Source: Methylophilaceae bacterium (GTDB lineage Bacteria; Pseudomonadota; Gammaproteobacteria; Burkholderiales; Methylophilaceae). Taken from it: 43,498 nt of DNA. The translations under genes were made by a program, and so were the position numbers. The stretch is from the NCBI GenBank assembly GCA_017858095.1, contig JAFMCB010000008.1:1-43498 (forward strand). Direction: 5' to 3'. The notes beneath the pieces were generated by a model. It made no database searches. It saw nothing but the letters and a program-made list of their open reading frames with translations, and was not told where the DNA came from. This document shows, piece after piece, positions 35,407 through 43,498 of this stretch; positions within the stretch are counted from its first letter, which is position 1, and each line of letters begins with the position of its first letter.

Positions 35407-36213
35407 TTAAAAATTTAATCGATGGCCATTAATGGATGGTGCACTTTCTATTAAGCGATTATAAAAAATCATTAGGGCAGCACTGGTTTTGTTCTCCAGA
35501 CTTTTTACTTGCTCTTTTAGTTGCTCCACACGAAGCTCTTTGGGTAAAGTTTTAAATGCAAAAACAATTACATTCCCAGGATTATCAGCTGCTGCGAATA
35601 ATACCTGATTATTAAAAATCATTTTTATTTTTTTTATGTAGAGCTTTGATTTAGGATCAGATCCCCACAGATTGATAACAAAGATACCATTTTTTGTGAG
35701 TCGAGAATGGCACAGCTCATAATACTTTTCTTCTTTAAAAATATCTGGAAGGCCTTCATCGTCAAAGGCGTCTGAAACAATAAGATCATACGTGTCTTTA
35801 TGATTATTCAAATAATCCACCCCATCATCATGAATAATTTCCAAGCGATCCGAGTCGGGAATAAAAAAATAGCTTTTTGCAACCTGAATGACTTGTGGAT
35901 TAATCTCGATGGTTTTGGTAAATGATTTTTCACAATATTTAAAAAAAAATTTTTGTAATGAACCCCCACCTAATCCTAAAAATAAAATTTTTGCCGGATT
36001 GGGGTTAAAAATTAAGCTGAGTGCAATCACTTTGGTGTAATTTAAAACTAATTGATTATGATTTTTTAGATGCATTGCGCTTTGAATCGTATCATTACCA
36101 ATGTGCATAGAACGCAAGTTATCTTTCTCACTTACTTCAACTGAAATCTTAGCAAAATCATAGAAAGATGGGTCAGCCCGATAATTAAAAAATTTTCCGA
36201 TAATATTTTTCAT
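35407..36213 (-). CDS. Spermidine-synthase-like methyltransferase-fold protein
   Basis: 268 residues. ILFLGLGGGSLQKFFFKYCE is the nucleotide-binding loop of the SpeE fold. TKTIEINPQVIQVAKSYF, LEIIHDDGVDYLNN and DLIVSDAFDDEGLPDIF supply the acidic binding residues. Overall it resembles the distant SpeE-like proteins often annotated as spermidine synthases; the canonical N-terminal ERDEF/YHE motif of true SpeE is missing, so polyamine activity is doubtful. It lies 3 nt after hrpA and 10 nt before rlmL and is probably co-transcribed with them. Confidence 0.75.
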   Translation of the reverse strand: MKNIIGKFFNYRADPSFYDFAKISVEVSEKDNLRSMHIGNDTIQSAMHLKNHNQLVLNYTKVIALSLIFNPNPAKILFLGLGGGSLQKFFFKYCEKSFTKTIEINPQVIQVAKSYFFIPDSDRLEIIHDDGVDYLNNHKDTYDLIVSDAFDDEGLPDIFKEEKYYELCHSRLTKNGIFVINLWGSDPKSKLYIKKIKMIFNNQVLFAAADNPGNVIVFAFKTLPKELRVEQLKEQVKSLENKTSAALMIFYNRLIESAPSINGHRLNF

Positions 36214-36216
36214 TTT

Positions 36217-39200
36217 TTATAGATCCATCATTTTTGACCATCGCTCGTTCATTCTTTTGATTGATATGGGATGAGCCGTTTTAAGTTCTTGAGCAAATAA
36301 CGATACCCTTAATTCTTGCAAATCCCACTGGAAATCTATAAAAGCGCTTGGTATAGGTAAATCTCTTTCGACATACTGAATGACTTTTTCAATCCATTTA
36401 TCTTTTAAGCGACTAATTTGTGTTATCGATTCATGATCTTTTTGCTGCCTTTGCAGATACTTTTCAAATCTTATTCGCATCGTCGTTAAGTATTTGTCAA
36501 TCAGATTAATGCGGCTCCATTGAAAAAGTGGCAACTCATAGGGCGGCAATAAAATTTCTAACTGCTCCTCATAATCAATTTGCATCGCTTTCGACATGAA
36601 TTGAAAATTATCTTTTGCAAGAGACAGTTGATAATAGCTTTCTGCTATTTTTTTTAATGCAGCTGTTAATTCATTTAATAGTGGAACAAGGCTCTTATTG
36701 GCTTCAATTAAAAGCTTAGAAAACTCAACTGTAGTTCTGACACTTTCTTGATATCGAAAAATAATTTCATCTATAGTGATATCAACTGTATTTTCAATTA
36801 ATGTCTCGGGTGAAATAATTTTTGTCAACTTGATCGTGGTCAATCCTGATTGTAGAAAATTTTTTTTATAAACTTTAATCTTATCTTTGAGCTGGAGCCT
36901 AAGGAGTCGTTTTATCCCTTTTGCGTGCTCTTTTAAAGCATCTTCTTTTGCATCGAGTACAATCAGATCAACATGCGTATGCCGATCAATAAGTGCAGGA
37001 TAACCGGTTATCATTTGGTTTTCCCATTCTTTTTCTATAGTTTCGGGTATATCATAATCGGGCCAAAAAATAAGTTGCGTTTTTTCAATACCAAAATCAA
37101 TATCTTCAATTACCTCGGTCACCATCTCTTTATTGTTTGCTTTGAGTAAGTTTAAATTTCTACTTTCATCGATCACTCGGTCATTTTGATCAATCAAAAT
37201 AAAATTAACTTTCAAATGTTCGGGTAGGTTTGCTAATTCCTCTTCTGACAATTTATATGCGGAGTTTGATTTTTCTCGAATGAAATGTGTAAATGCCTCA
37301 TTAAAATTTGTCGTATTATTTTTCTTTTGTAAAAATTCAGTCACGGCATTTTGTAAATGGCCGCATTGACCACGCAAATTTTTGGGTAAATTTTTAATTA
37401 AAAAAGTTACTTTTTCTCGGATCATGCCAGGCACCAACCAAGAAAATTTATTCTCCTGAATCTGGCTCATAAGCGAAAAAGGTAAAGTTACTGAGATACC
37501 ATCACGAGGATGATTGGGATCAAAATGATAACTTACATTAACGTCTATGCTGCCAATTTTTATGTGTTCAGGAAACTGCACTAAATCAATTTTTTCCGCG
37601 TCATGTTGCATTAAAAATTCTTTAGTTAAGAATAGAAACTTTGTATTTTCTTGTTCAATTTTTTTTCGCCAAGATTCGAATGCCTGTAAATTTATAATAT
37701 CTTTTTCAATTTTTTCATCATAGAACTGGTACAAAATATCATCATTAATTAAAATATCTTGCCGACGCGCTTTGTGCTCGAGCTTTTCCACTTCCTTGAT
37801 AAGCTCAAGATTGTGTTGCCAAAAAGGCGCTTGCGACTCAAAGTTACCCTCAACCAGAGCCTGCCGTATAAAAATTTCCCTCGACACAATGGGGTCTATG
37901 GGTCCATAGTGAATGGTTTTTGCCGGGTTAATAATCAAGCCATAAAGCAATGTTTTTTGTGTTGCATCAACCCGACCAAGCTTGCTATTCCATCTTGGAT
38001 TTGCGTATTCATACTCAACCAAATGCGTTGCCATTTGCTCGACCCATGCAACATCAATTTTTGCTACACATTGCGCATACCTTTTGCCGGTATCAATAAT
38101 TTCTGCCGCCATAAGCCATTTAAAATTCTTATTTCTAAATAATCGTGGACCAATGAGAAACTTCACCCCTCTTCCCCCAAGATACATAGGGCCATCAATC
38201 TCCTTTTGCCCAATATTACTGAGATGCCCAGCCAATAATGCTCGGTGTACTTGGTCATGAGTTGCCTCTTTTTGATTAATATTAAAGCTCATTTCTTCGA
38301 CAATATTTGTCAGTTGTTTATGCAATTCTCGCCACTCACGCATGCGGTTATAGGACACAAAATATTTTTGACAAAATTGCCGCAGCTGTTTGCTCTGATT
38401 TTTATTTACCTCGAGCTGAAATCGACTCCATAATCTTAAAAGAATCATAAAGCCTGAATCTGGATCATGAAATTGTTGGTGTGCTTGATCAGCCTGTTCT
38501 GCCTTATCTAACGGCCGCTCCCTAGGGTCGGAAACACTCAGTGCACTTATGATGATTAAAATTTCATGCAAACAATTTTCTTTTTTAGCCTCTAAAAGTA
38601 CCCTGGCATGTGCTGGGTCAATTGGTAGCATTGCAATTTGTTTACCTAGCGGTAATATTTTGTTTTGCTTGTCAACCGCACCCAATTCTTGCAGAAGTTG
38701 GTAGCCATCTTGTATCAATCGATTCGAGGGTGGGTGAATAAAAGGAAATTTATCAACTTGGCCCAAATTTAAGTCAGCCATTCGTAAAATAACTGAGGCT
38801 AAGGATGTGCGAATTATTTCAGGGTCGGTAAAGTCGGGTCTTAGATTAAAATCTTCTTCATCATAGAGGCGAATACAAATACCAGGCGCTATGCGTCCAC
38901 ATCGCCCTGCGCGTTGATTTGCTGATGCTTTAGATATTTTTTCAATTAACAGCTGATCAATTTTAAGGTTTGGACTATAACGTACCACTCTTGCCAATCC
39001 CGCATCAATAACGTATTTGATACCAGGGACTGTCAATGATGTTTCAGCAATATTGGTAGCTAAAATTATTCGATGTTGCGTTGAAACTTGAAAAATCTTT
39101 TGTTGATCTTTAAACGGTAACCGAGAAAATAATGGGAGCACATCAAATCGATCACGAAATTGATCGGATAAGTATTTTTTTGTGTCATGGATATCGCGCT

Positions 39201-39906
39201 CCCCAGGTAAAAATACAAGAATATCCCCATCTACTTTACCGAGCTCATTAATAACTCCAACGATGCCATCCTCAATGCTCTCAATTAAAGCCTCTGATAT
39301 TTTTTTAAGCGGACGGTAAATAACATCAACCGGATAGGTTCGGCCAGACACCTGAATAATCGGTGCGTTATTAAAGTGCGCTGAAAATTTATCTACATCA
39401 ATCGTGGCGCTGGTAATAATAATTTTTAAATCTTGTCGTTGCGTGATGAGGTTTTTTAAATAACCTAAAAGAAAATCAATATTAAGACTTCGTTCATGAG
39501 CCTCATCAATAATGATTGCATCATAGTTTTTTAACAGGGGATCACTCTGGGTTTCAGCGAGCAAAATACCATCTGTCATGACTTTTACTGCTGTTTTTTT
39601 TGATATTTTTTCAGCAAAACGTACTTTGAATCCTACCAGTTCACCTAAATTTGAATTCATTTCTTCTGCAATTCTGGTGGCAACGGAACGGGCAGCAATG
39701 CGCCTTGGCTGTGTATGCCCAATAAGCTTCTTACTGCCTAGTCCTAGCTCAAGACAGATTTTTGGTAACTGTGTTGTTTTACCAGAGCCTGTTTCGCCGC
39801 AGATGATACTGACTTGATTTTCATGAATGATTCTAAGAATTTCGTCATGTTTTTCCGTTACCGGAAGATTTTCAGGAAAATAAATTTTTTGTGGTAATTC
39901 TCTGAT
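36217..39906 (-). CDS. hrpA: ATP-dependent DEAH-box RNA helicase HrpA, with a non-canonical or damaged start
   Basis: The HrpA frame is open from codon GAG at 39915 to the stop at 36217. Walker A ICGETGSGKTTQLPK, then HTQPRRIAARSV, DEAH (IIIDEAHERS), SAT, and QRAGRCGRIAPG are all present, followed by the long C-terminal DUF3418 region. But no ATG, GTG or TTG occurs between the in-frame TAA at 39918-39916 and the ATG at 39660, which lies after Walker A and would give an inactive protein. I place the start at ATC (39906), which has GAGG 5 nt upstream; ATT at 39885 is another option. About 1229 residues, near family size. The helicase is linked to rescue of collided ribosomes in E. coli. Confidence 0.85.
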   Translation of the reverse strand: MRELPQKIYFPENLPVTEKHDEILRIIHENQVSIICGETGSGKTTQLPKICLELGLGSKKLIGHTQPRRIAARSVATRIAEEMNSNLGELVGFKVRFAEKISKKTAVKVMTDGILLAETQSDPLLKNYDAIIIDEAHERSLNIDFLLGYLKNLITQRQDLKIIITSATIDVDKFSAHFNNAPIIQVSGRTYPVDVIYRPLKKISEALIESIEDGIVGVINELGKVDGDILVFLPGERDIHDTKKYLSDQFRDRFDVLPLFSRLPFKDQQKIFQVSTQHRIILATNIAETSLTVPGIKYVIDAGLARVVRYSPNLKIDQLLIEKISKASANQRAGRCGRIAPGICIRLYDEEDFNLRPDFTDPEIIRTSLASVILRMADLNLGQVDKFPFIHPPSNRLIQDGYQLLQELGAVDKQNKILPLGKQIAMLPIDPAHARVLLEAKKENCLHEILIIISALSVSDPRERPLDKAEQADQAHQQFHDPDSGFMILLRLWSRFQLEVNKNQSKQLRQFCQKYFVSYNRMREWRELHKQLTNIVEEMSFNINQKEATHDQVHRALLAGHLSNIGQKEIDGPMYLGGRGVKFLIGPRLFRNKNFKWLMAAEIIDTGKRYAQCVAKIDVAWVEQMATHLVEYEYANPRWNSKLGRVDATQKTLLYGLIINPAKTIHYGPIDPIVSREIFIRQALVEGNFESQAPFWQHNLELIKEVEKLEHKARRQDILINDDILYQFYDEKIEKDIINLQAFESWRKKIEQENTKFLFLTKEFLMQHDAEKIDLVQFPEHIKIGSIDVNVSYHFDPNHPRDGISVTLPFSLMSQIQENKFSWLVPGMIREKVTFLIKNLPKNLRGQCGHLQNAVTEFLQKKNNTTNFNEAFTHFIREKSNSAYKLSEEELANLPEHLKVNFILIDQNDRVIDESRNLNLLKANNKEMVTEVIEDIDFGIEKTQLIFWPDYDIPETIEKEWENQMITGYPALIDRHTHVDLIVLDAKEDALKEHAKGIKRLLRLQLKDKIKVYKKNFLQSGLTTIKLTKIISPETLIENTVDITIDEIIFRYQESVRTTVEFSKLLIEANKSLVPLLNELTAALKKIAESYYQLSLAKDNFQFMSKAMQIDYEEQLEILLPPYELPLFQWSRINLIDKYLTTMRIRFEKYLQRQQKDHESITQISRLKDKWIEKVIQYVERDLPIPSAFIDFQWDLQELRVSLFAQELKTAHPISIKRMNERWSKMMDL

Positions 39907-39941
39907 AGTTGCCTCTTATTTTTTTAAAGCCATTTATTTAG

Positions 39942-40358
39942 TTATTTTTGAAACCTTACACACTCTTCAGTTCCAGTATTGCCACCTTTGTAATTAGGCT
40001 CATAATAAAATTTTTTAAATGCCATATTTCCGTCTTCATTAATAAAGAATTTGGCTGTCGCCACACCATAATCTTCATTGGCTTTAGCCTCCAGTGCAAA
40101 GTAAATGCCAACATCCATGCCTTCCCCAGCAGCAAAACCGCGATAAACTCCAAAATCAGGCACGCTCAACTCAAATGAATAACTTTGATATTGTTGATTA
40201 CTGTAATCTGGTTGGATTTGTATTGTCACGCTACCCTTAAATTCGCCTTCATGCAGATCTTGTCCGACACAATCGTATTGGCCACTCAAGTCTTGCGCAA
40301 AAATAGAGCTAGAAAAAAAAACAAATGACGCGAAAAAAAACCGACGAATTAATTGCAT
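39942..40358 (-). CDS. Periplasmic hypothetical protein
   Basis: 138 residues with a signal peptide (MQLIRRFFFASFVFFSSSIF, cleavage before QDLSG). The mature part is beta-rich, with two cysteines at its ends (YDCVGQ and EECVRF) that could form a single disulfide. The pattern LSGQYDCVGQDLHEGEFKGS resembles small extracytoplasmic barrel-like proteins, but I cannot name the family. It reads leftward into hrpA (about 35 nt gap) and follows the methyltransferase gene by 17 nt. Confidence 0.65.
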   Translation of the reverse strand: MQLIRRFFFASFVFFSSSIFAQDLSGQYDCVGQDLHEGEFKGSVTIQIQPDYSNQQYQSYSFELSVPDFGVYRGFAAGEGMDVGIYFALEAKANEDYGVATAKFFINEDGNMAFKKFYYEPNYKGGNTGTEECVRFQK

Positions 40359-40375
40359 AACACCTTCCTCAAAGC

Positions 40376-41185
40376 TTAAATAATAAACTTCGATTTTAAC
40401 TCGGGGAGATTAAACTCGCCTAATATTTTTTCAATTCGCGCCTTTGCATTGCCTTTAATTTGTTGGGTTTTTTTTGCTATGATCAATTCATTTTTCATTG
40501 AGTGTTCCCAACCGACCAATTCAGTTACGGTGACTTGGTAACCCTGCGATTCTAACAGGAGGCATCTGAGCACATTCGTTAAATGGCTTCCTAATTCACG
40601 TGTATGAATAGCATGGCGCCATAATTCTGCAAGTGGATTTTGTAGCGACTGAGCTTTATGTGTTTTGAGAAGTTTAGCTACCTCTGCCTGGCAGCATGGA
40701 ATTAAAATTATCCATGCCGCTTCTTTCTTTAACCCAAAATGGAGTGCGTCATCAGTCGCAGTATCACATGCATGAAGTGCCGTCACAATATCCACATTTT
40801 CTTTAACAAATGCATTCGCTTGATTTGTGTCAGCAGCAACAAATTGCATTCGCTCAAAATTAAATTTTTTTGCCAACTGCTCAGAAGAAAAGACGAGTTC
40901 CTTGTTGCGTTCAATGCTAAGAATTTTGCCTTGCGTTAATTTAATAAATAAATCGTAGAGAATAAAACCAAGGTAAGATTTACCCGCACCATGATCGACA
41001 ACAAAATAATTTGAATTAATTAAATTAATTTCCTTCAGAATAGGCTCAATGAACTGGTACAAATGATAAACTTGCTTCAACTTACGCCGAGAATCCTGAT
41101 TAATTTTTCCATCGCGCGTTAAAATATGCAGGTGTTTTAATAATTCAATGGATTGCTGGGGTTTAATTTCTTCAATGAGCGTCAT
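40376..41185 (-). CDS. SAM-dependent methyltransferase (Methyltransf_32-like)
   Basis: 269 residues. VVDHGAGKSYLGFILYDLF is the SAM-binding loop, ILSIERNKELVFSSEQLAKK the acidic strand end, VTALHACDTATDDALHFGL and LIPCCQAEVAKL the later motifs. This set (GAGKSYLGF, HACDTATD, PCCQ) marks the Methyltransf_32 family, proposed to act on RNA; the substrate is unknown. The PCCQ cysteines are conserved in the family. It is divergent from rbgA across 51 bp. Confidence 0.85.
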   Translation of the reverse strand: MTLIEEIKPQQSIELLKHLHILTRDGKINQDSRRKLKQVYHLYQFIEPILKEINLINSNYFVVDHGAGKSYLGFILYDLFIKLTQGKILSIERNKELVFSSEQLAKKFNFERMQFVAADTNQANAFVKENVDIVTALHACDTATDDALHFGLKKEAAWIILIPCCQAEVAKLLKTHKAQSLQNPLAELWRHAIHTRELGSHLTNVLRCLLLESQGYQVTVTELVGWEHSMKNELIIAKKTQQIKGNAKARIEKILGEFNLPELKSKFII

Positions 41186-41236
41186 AAGAATAAGTTTACC
41201 TCAATACAGAATAAGGTTAATTTTTAAAGGGCAAAG

Positions 41237-42103
41237 ATGAGCATCCAATGGTTTCCAGGGCACATGACCGCTGCCAAAAAGAAAATAGAAGAAGCGTTAG
41301 AAATCAATGATCTTGTCATTGAAATTTTAGATGCGCGTATTCCTGGTGCATCAACAAATCCCATGATTGAGTCCATACGCAATCAACGGCAACGCCCGCA
41401 TCTTAAAGTATTAAATAAAGCAGATTTGGCAGATGACAAAATTACACAAGAGTGGATAAGTTTTTATAACCAACAACCAAAAACATTATGTATTGCCATC
41501 TCAGCAAAACACGCCTCCGAAGTTAAAAAAATACTACCGGCATGTGCAAAAATTGCGCCCCATCGAGGCACCGCAATAAAACCTCTGAGAATGTTAATCA
41601 TGGGGGTACCCAATGTAGGTAAGTCAACCATCGTGAATTCGCTGAAGAATAAAAAAATCGCAAAAACTGGGAATGAGCCCGCCATAACAAAATCGTTACA
41701 AAGAATTGAATTGAATAATCAGATGATCCTCACCGATTCCCCCGGAATGATGTGGCCAAAAATTGATAATGCATTAGATGGTTTTTTATTGGCTGCTTCC
41801 CATACCATTGGTATTAACGCCTATGATGAGATTGATACAGCATTGGTGCTATACGACATCCTTAAAATGTCCTACGCAGAGCTATTAATTAAAAAATATA
41901 AGCTTGCCTTGCCCCTGCCTAATGATGAGTCATTTCTTTGCGCAATTGCCGAATACCGTGGCTTTAAGATCAAAGGTGGTGAATTGGATATTCACAAAGC
42001 TGCTGTCACATTTTTGGGGGATTACCGTCAAGGCGTTCTCGGCAAAGTATCACTGGAATCGCCTTCATCAAGACGGCAAAGTAACTTGAAAAATAAAAGT
42101 TAA
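41237..42103 (+). CDS. ylqF: Ribosome biogenesis GTPase, RbgA/YlqF type
   Basis: 288 residues. The circularly permuted GTPase order is seen: G4 LNKADL (about residue 58), then G5, then G1 GVPNVGKST and G3 DSPGMMWP. The N-terminus SIQWFPGHMTAAKKKIEEAL is the YlqF hallmark. In Bacillus the protein assists late 50S assembly; the proteobacterial role is less studied. AAAGGGC precedes the ATG. The end overlaps the convergent MEKHLA gene by 4 nt. Confidence 0.93.
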   Translation: MSIQWFPGHMTAAKKKIEEALEINDLVIEILDARIPGASTNPMIESIRNQRQRPHLKVLNKADLADDKITQEWISFYNQQPKTLCIAISAKHASEVKKILPACAKIAPHRGTAIKPLRMLIMGVPNVGKSTIVNSLKNKKIAKTGNEPAITKSLQRIELNNQMILTDSPGMMWPKIDNALDGFLLAASHTIGINAYDEIDTALVLYDILKMSYAELLIKKYKLALPLPNDESFLCAIAEYRGFKIKGGELDIHKAAVTFLGDYRQGVLGKVSLESPSSRRQSNLKNKS

Positions 42104-42543
42104 TCTGACCATTCATAAATAATGACTGCCTGCCCATCAAATTCATCTTCTGCATTATATACATTCCAAATGGTAGCTTTCTTGATAAAAAATTCTGTGC
42201 CATCTTTTCTCACACGATAGCCTTGGTAATTTTCAATAAATCCATGCTGATGCACTTCATCGAGTAATTTTTGCCGCTCAACTTGATTTGATCGGGTCGC
42301 AGAAAGTCTAGAATCTAACCCAATAAATTCCGACTCATGCATACCAAATAGGCGCAACATTGCATCATTGGCGTAATTAAATGTTGGTACGGTATTATTT
42401 GTATGGCTCGCGATAGGAAAAGGTAATTTTTTTATTACAGAACTTAAATGCTCGTTACTTGCAATATCACATAATTTCTTTCCGATAAGATTTTCATAAC
42501 TCATGTAAAGTTTTACACAATGGTTTGTATGGTCACTATTCAA
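42100..42543 (-). CDS. MEKHLA/PAS-domain protein
   Basis: 147 residues from a TTG at 42543, 2 nt after the stop of the preceding gene. An ATG at 42504 would cut into the domain. KLPFPIASHTNNTVPTFNYA, LRLFGMHESEFIGLDSRLSA, LDEVHQHGFIENYQGYRVRK and IKKATIWNVYNAEDEFDGQA match the MEKHLA domain, a PAS relative known from plant HD-ZIP III proteins and many bacteria as a single-domain protein. It probably senses a small molecule or redox state; no output domain is present. Confidence 0.85.
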   Translation of the reverse strand: MNSDHTNHCVKLYMSYENLIGKKLCDIASNEHLSSVIKKLPFPIASHTNNTVPTFNYANDAMLRLFGMHESEFIGLDSRLSATRSNQVERQKLLDEVHQHGFIENYQGYRVRKDGTEFFIKKATIWNVYNAEDEFDGQAVIIYEWSD

Positions 42544-42545
42544 AA

Positions 42546-42935
42546 TTACTCACAAGTATAAAAATCTTGCATTTTTGTCTTAATGATTTGCGTTTGATCG
42601 TAGACAAATTCACCAGAGTCATAACGCTCCCAATGATGCTCTAAAGTTAATTGATCCTGGTTAAAACTAATTCGACCCGTTTCGTAATTTTCAACAAGTA
42701 AAATACACGTTAAGGATTCATTGTAGAGGCAGGATTGTGCTGGATAAATCTGACTTTTAAATATCACCTCATACGAACGTGGCAGATATACATTAACGAC
42801 TAATTTTTGCTTAACTGCGATATTACTTTTCTCACATTCATATTCGTGATGCAAATAAGGGTTAGTTGCAAAGTAATAAATAAAAATTAGCAAAAAAATA
42901 CTTAAAACAAAATAGACTTTTTTGCTTTTAATCAT
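42546..42935 (-). CDS. Hypothetical membrane-anchored protein
   Basis: 129 residues with one N-terminal transmembrane segment (about residues 7-24, VYFVLSIFLLIFIYYFA) and a presumably periplasmic domain with four cysteines. The rest is beta-rich and ends DFYTCE. I do not recognise the family. It overlaps the preceding small secreted gene by 8 nt and lies directly before the MEKHLA gene, so all three are probably one transcript starting at the TonB receptor. Confidence 0.6.
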   Translation of the reverse strand: MIKSKKVYFVLSIFLLIFIYYFATNPYLHHEYECEKSNIAVKQKLVVNVYLPRSYEVIFKSQIYPAQSCLYNESLTCILLVENYETGRISFNQDQLTLEHHWERYDSGEFVYDQTQIIKTKMQDFYTCE

Positions 42936-43191
42936 TTAAAACATATTTATCAATAACCAAACAGCCATCGATATCCAAACAAGGCCAATCGGATCTTTTT
43001 CCACATGAATTAAGGGTAATACGACTTTTTTTGACACAAAATAATTTCTTATCGATTAATGCAGTTTGGTCACATGCCGCATTGTCAGTGGCTAATTTTG
43101 TTTCAGTAATAAATTCTTTTAATGACCCATTTGTTTCCGCTAAAACATAGGGGCTGTATATAAACATTACTATAAAAATAAATTTATTCAT
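42928..43191 (-). CDS. Small secreted cysteine-containing hypothetical protein
   Basis: 87 residues with a signal peptide (MNKFIFIVMFIYSPYVLA, cleavage before ETNGS). The mature part has five cysteines (NAACDQ, LFCVKK, NSCGKR, WPCLDI, DGCLVI). I do not recognise a family. It lies 38 nt after the end of the TonB-dependent receptor and overlaps the next gene by 8 nt; an accessory role to the receptor is possible but unproven. Confidence 0.6.
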   Translation of the reverse strand: MNKFIFIVMFIYSPYVLAETNGSLKEFITETKLATDNAACDQTALIDKKLFCVKKSRITLNSCGKRSDWPCLDIDGCLVIDKYVLND

Positions 43192-43229
43192 GACTTCATG
43201 ATAAACCTATAGACTTTGATACTCAAATA

Positions 43230-43498
43230 CTAGAACGTGTAAGTGAGTGAAATATTAAATGTTCGTCCCATGGCAGGAACTTGTGAGCCAGCTGATTTTG
43301 TTAATCCTGATCCATCAAACGCCATCGTTTTGCCTTGGCCGAGGTATTCTCCACCTAAAGGATCATCGTAATTTTTATCAAACAAGTTATCGATGCCAAC
43401 ATTAAATCGCAATGCACTCCAAAGGTAGGATGATTTAAGATCGACCACCATATAACCTGCCGTTTGTCTTTCTAGCCGCTCAGCATCAACTTTATTTT
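43230..43498 (-). CDS. TonB-dependent receptor, C-terminal fragment (runs off the right edge)
   Basis: The frame is open to the window edge. The visible end reads KSSYLWSALRFNVGIDNLFD, KNYDDPLGGEYLGQG, then a last strand GRTFNISLTYTF with terminal Phe. The N-x-DNLFDKxYxDPLGG motif and final aromatic residue are characteristic of the last barrel strands of TonB-dependent receptors. An ATG at 43451 is internal, not the start. The ligand is unknown. The two small exported proteins downstream may belong to the same operon. Confidence 0.85.
   Translation of the reverse strand, partial: NKVDAERLERQTAGYMVVDLKSSYLWSALRFNVGIDNLFDKNYDDPLGGEYLGQGKTMAFDGSGLTKSAGSQVPAMGRTFNISLTYTF

Noticed and set aside
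39600-39933. Programmed frameshift to explain the hrpA start
   Set aside because: The upstream ATG at 39933 is already in the hrpA frame and is blocked by TAA, so a frameshift is neither needed nor helpful; a nonsense codon or a non-canonical start explains the data better.
39942-40178. Two alternative frames overlapping the periplasmic protein gene
   Set aside because: They are shadows of the 138-residue frame, which alone has a signal peptide.

Overview
The window looks like chromosomal DNA of an AT-rich Gram-negative proteobacterium, most likely a betaproteobacterium and possibly a Methylophilaceae-type methylotroph. This rests on gene order and family types only: smpB-ssrA, ratA-rnfH-guaB-guaA and dnaE-accA-tilS clusters, the tmRNA tag ANDDNYALAA, a single-domain RlmL, a DUF3418-type HrpA, and a MoxY-like sensor kinase. 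The family-level placement is an inference.

Left part (1-4.3 kb), accessory. The start of a CzcC/TolC-type efflux outer-membrane protein and a histidine-containing CzcI-like protein read leftward. Rightward follow a DUF2892 membrane protein, an ECF sigma factor whose start overlaps it, and a striking secreted peptide made of ten CGAK units. Then comes a MarR-controlled leftward block: marR, two nearly identical SnoaL/DUF4440-like genes (one lipoprotein, one without signal peptide) and a tautomerase. Matching palindromes lie between the -35 and -10 elements of both promoters.

4.3-9.4 kb, integrated element. A tyrosine integrase next to the 3' end of ssrA, a hypothetical gene, an AlpA-type regulator, an AEP/PriCT-type primase, an SF3-type helicase, an unrecognised small ORF and an HGGXSTG-type protein form a compact replicon with no structural phage genes. 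A cluster of 9-bp-spaced GTTGCC/GGCAAC motifs in both orientations after the helicase is a candidate replication origin. I did not find the second attachment site, so the island may extend past the left edge and include the metal and stress genes.

9.4-23 kb, core genome. tmRNA with promoter, tag ORF and terminator, smpB, ratA, rnfH, guaB, guaA, thrH-like phosphatase, DUF457 membrane protein, greB-like factor, nitroreductase, ybiT-like ABC-F ATPase, a UDP-sugar dehydrogenase, typA and purT.

23-28 kb, envelope signalling. A TonB-dependent receptor is followed on the same strand by a MoxY-like histidine kinase and a NarL-type response regulator. A TAGGAA-TTT-TTCCTA palindrome sits about 42 bp upstream of the receptor's predicted transcription start.

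28-43.5 kb. tilS, accA, dnaE, tpx (its terminator is embedded in convergent rlmL), rlmL, a spermidine-synthase-like protein, hrpA (no ATG, GTG or TTG start before its Walker A motif), a periplasmic hypothetical, a methyltransferase, rbgA/ylqF, a MEKHLA/PAS protein, two small exported or anchored proteins, and the C-terminus of a second TonB-dependent receptor at the right edge.
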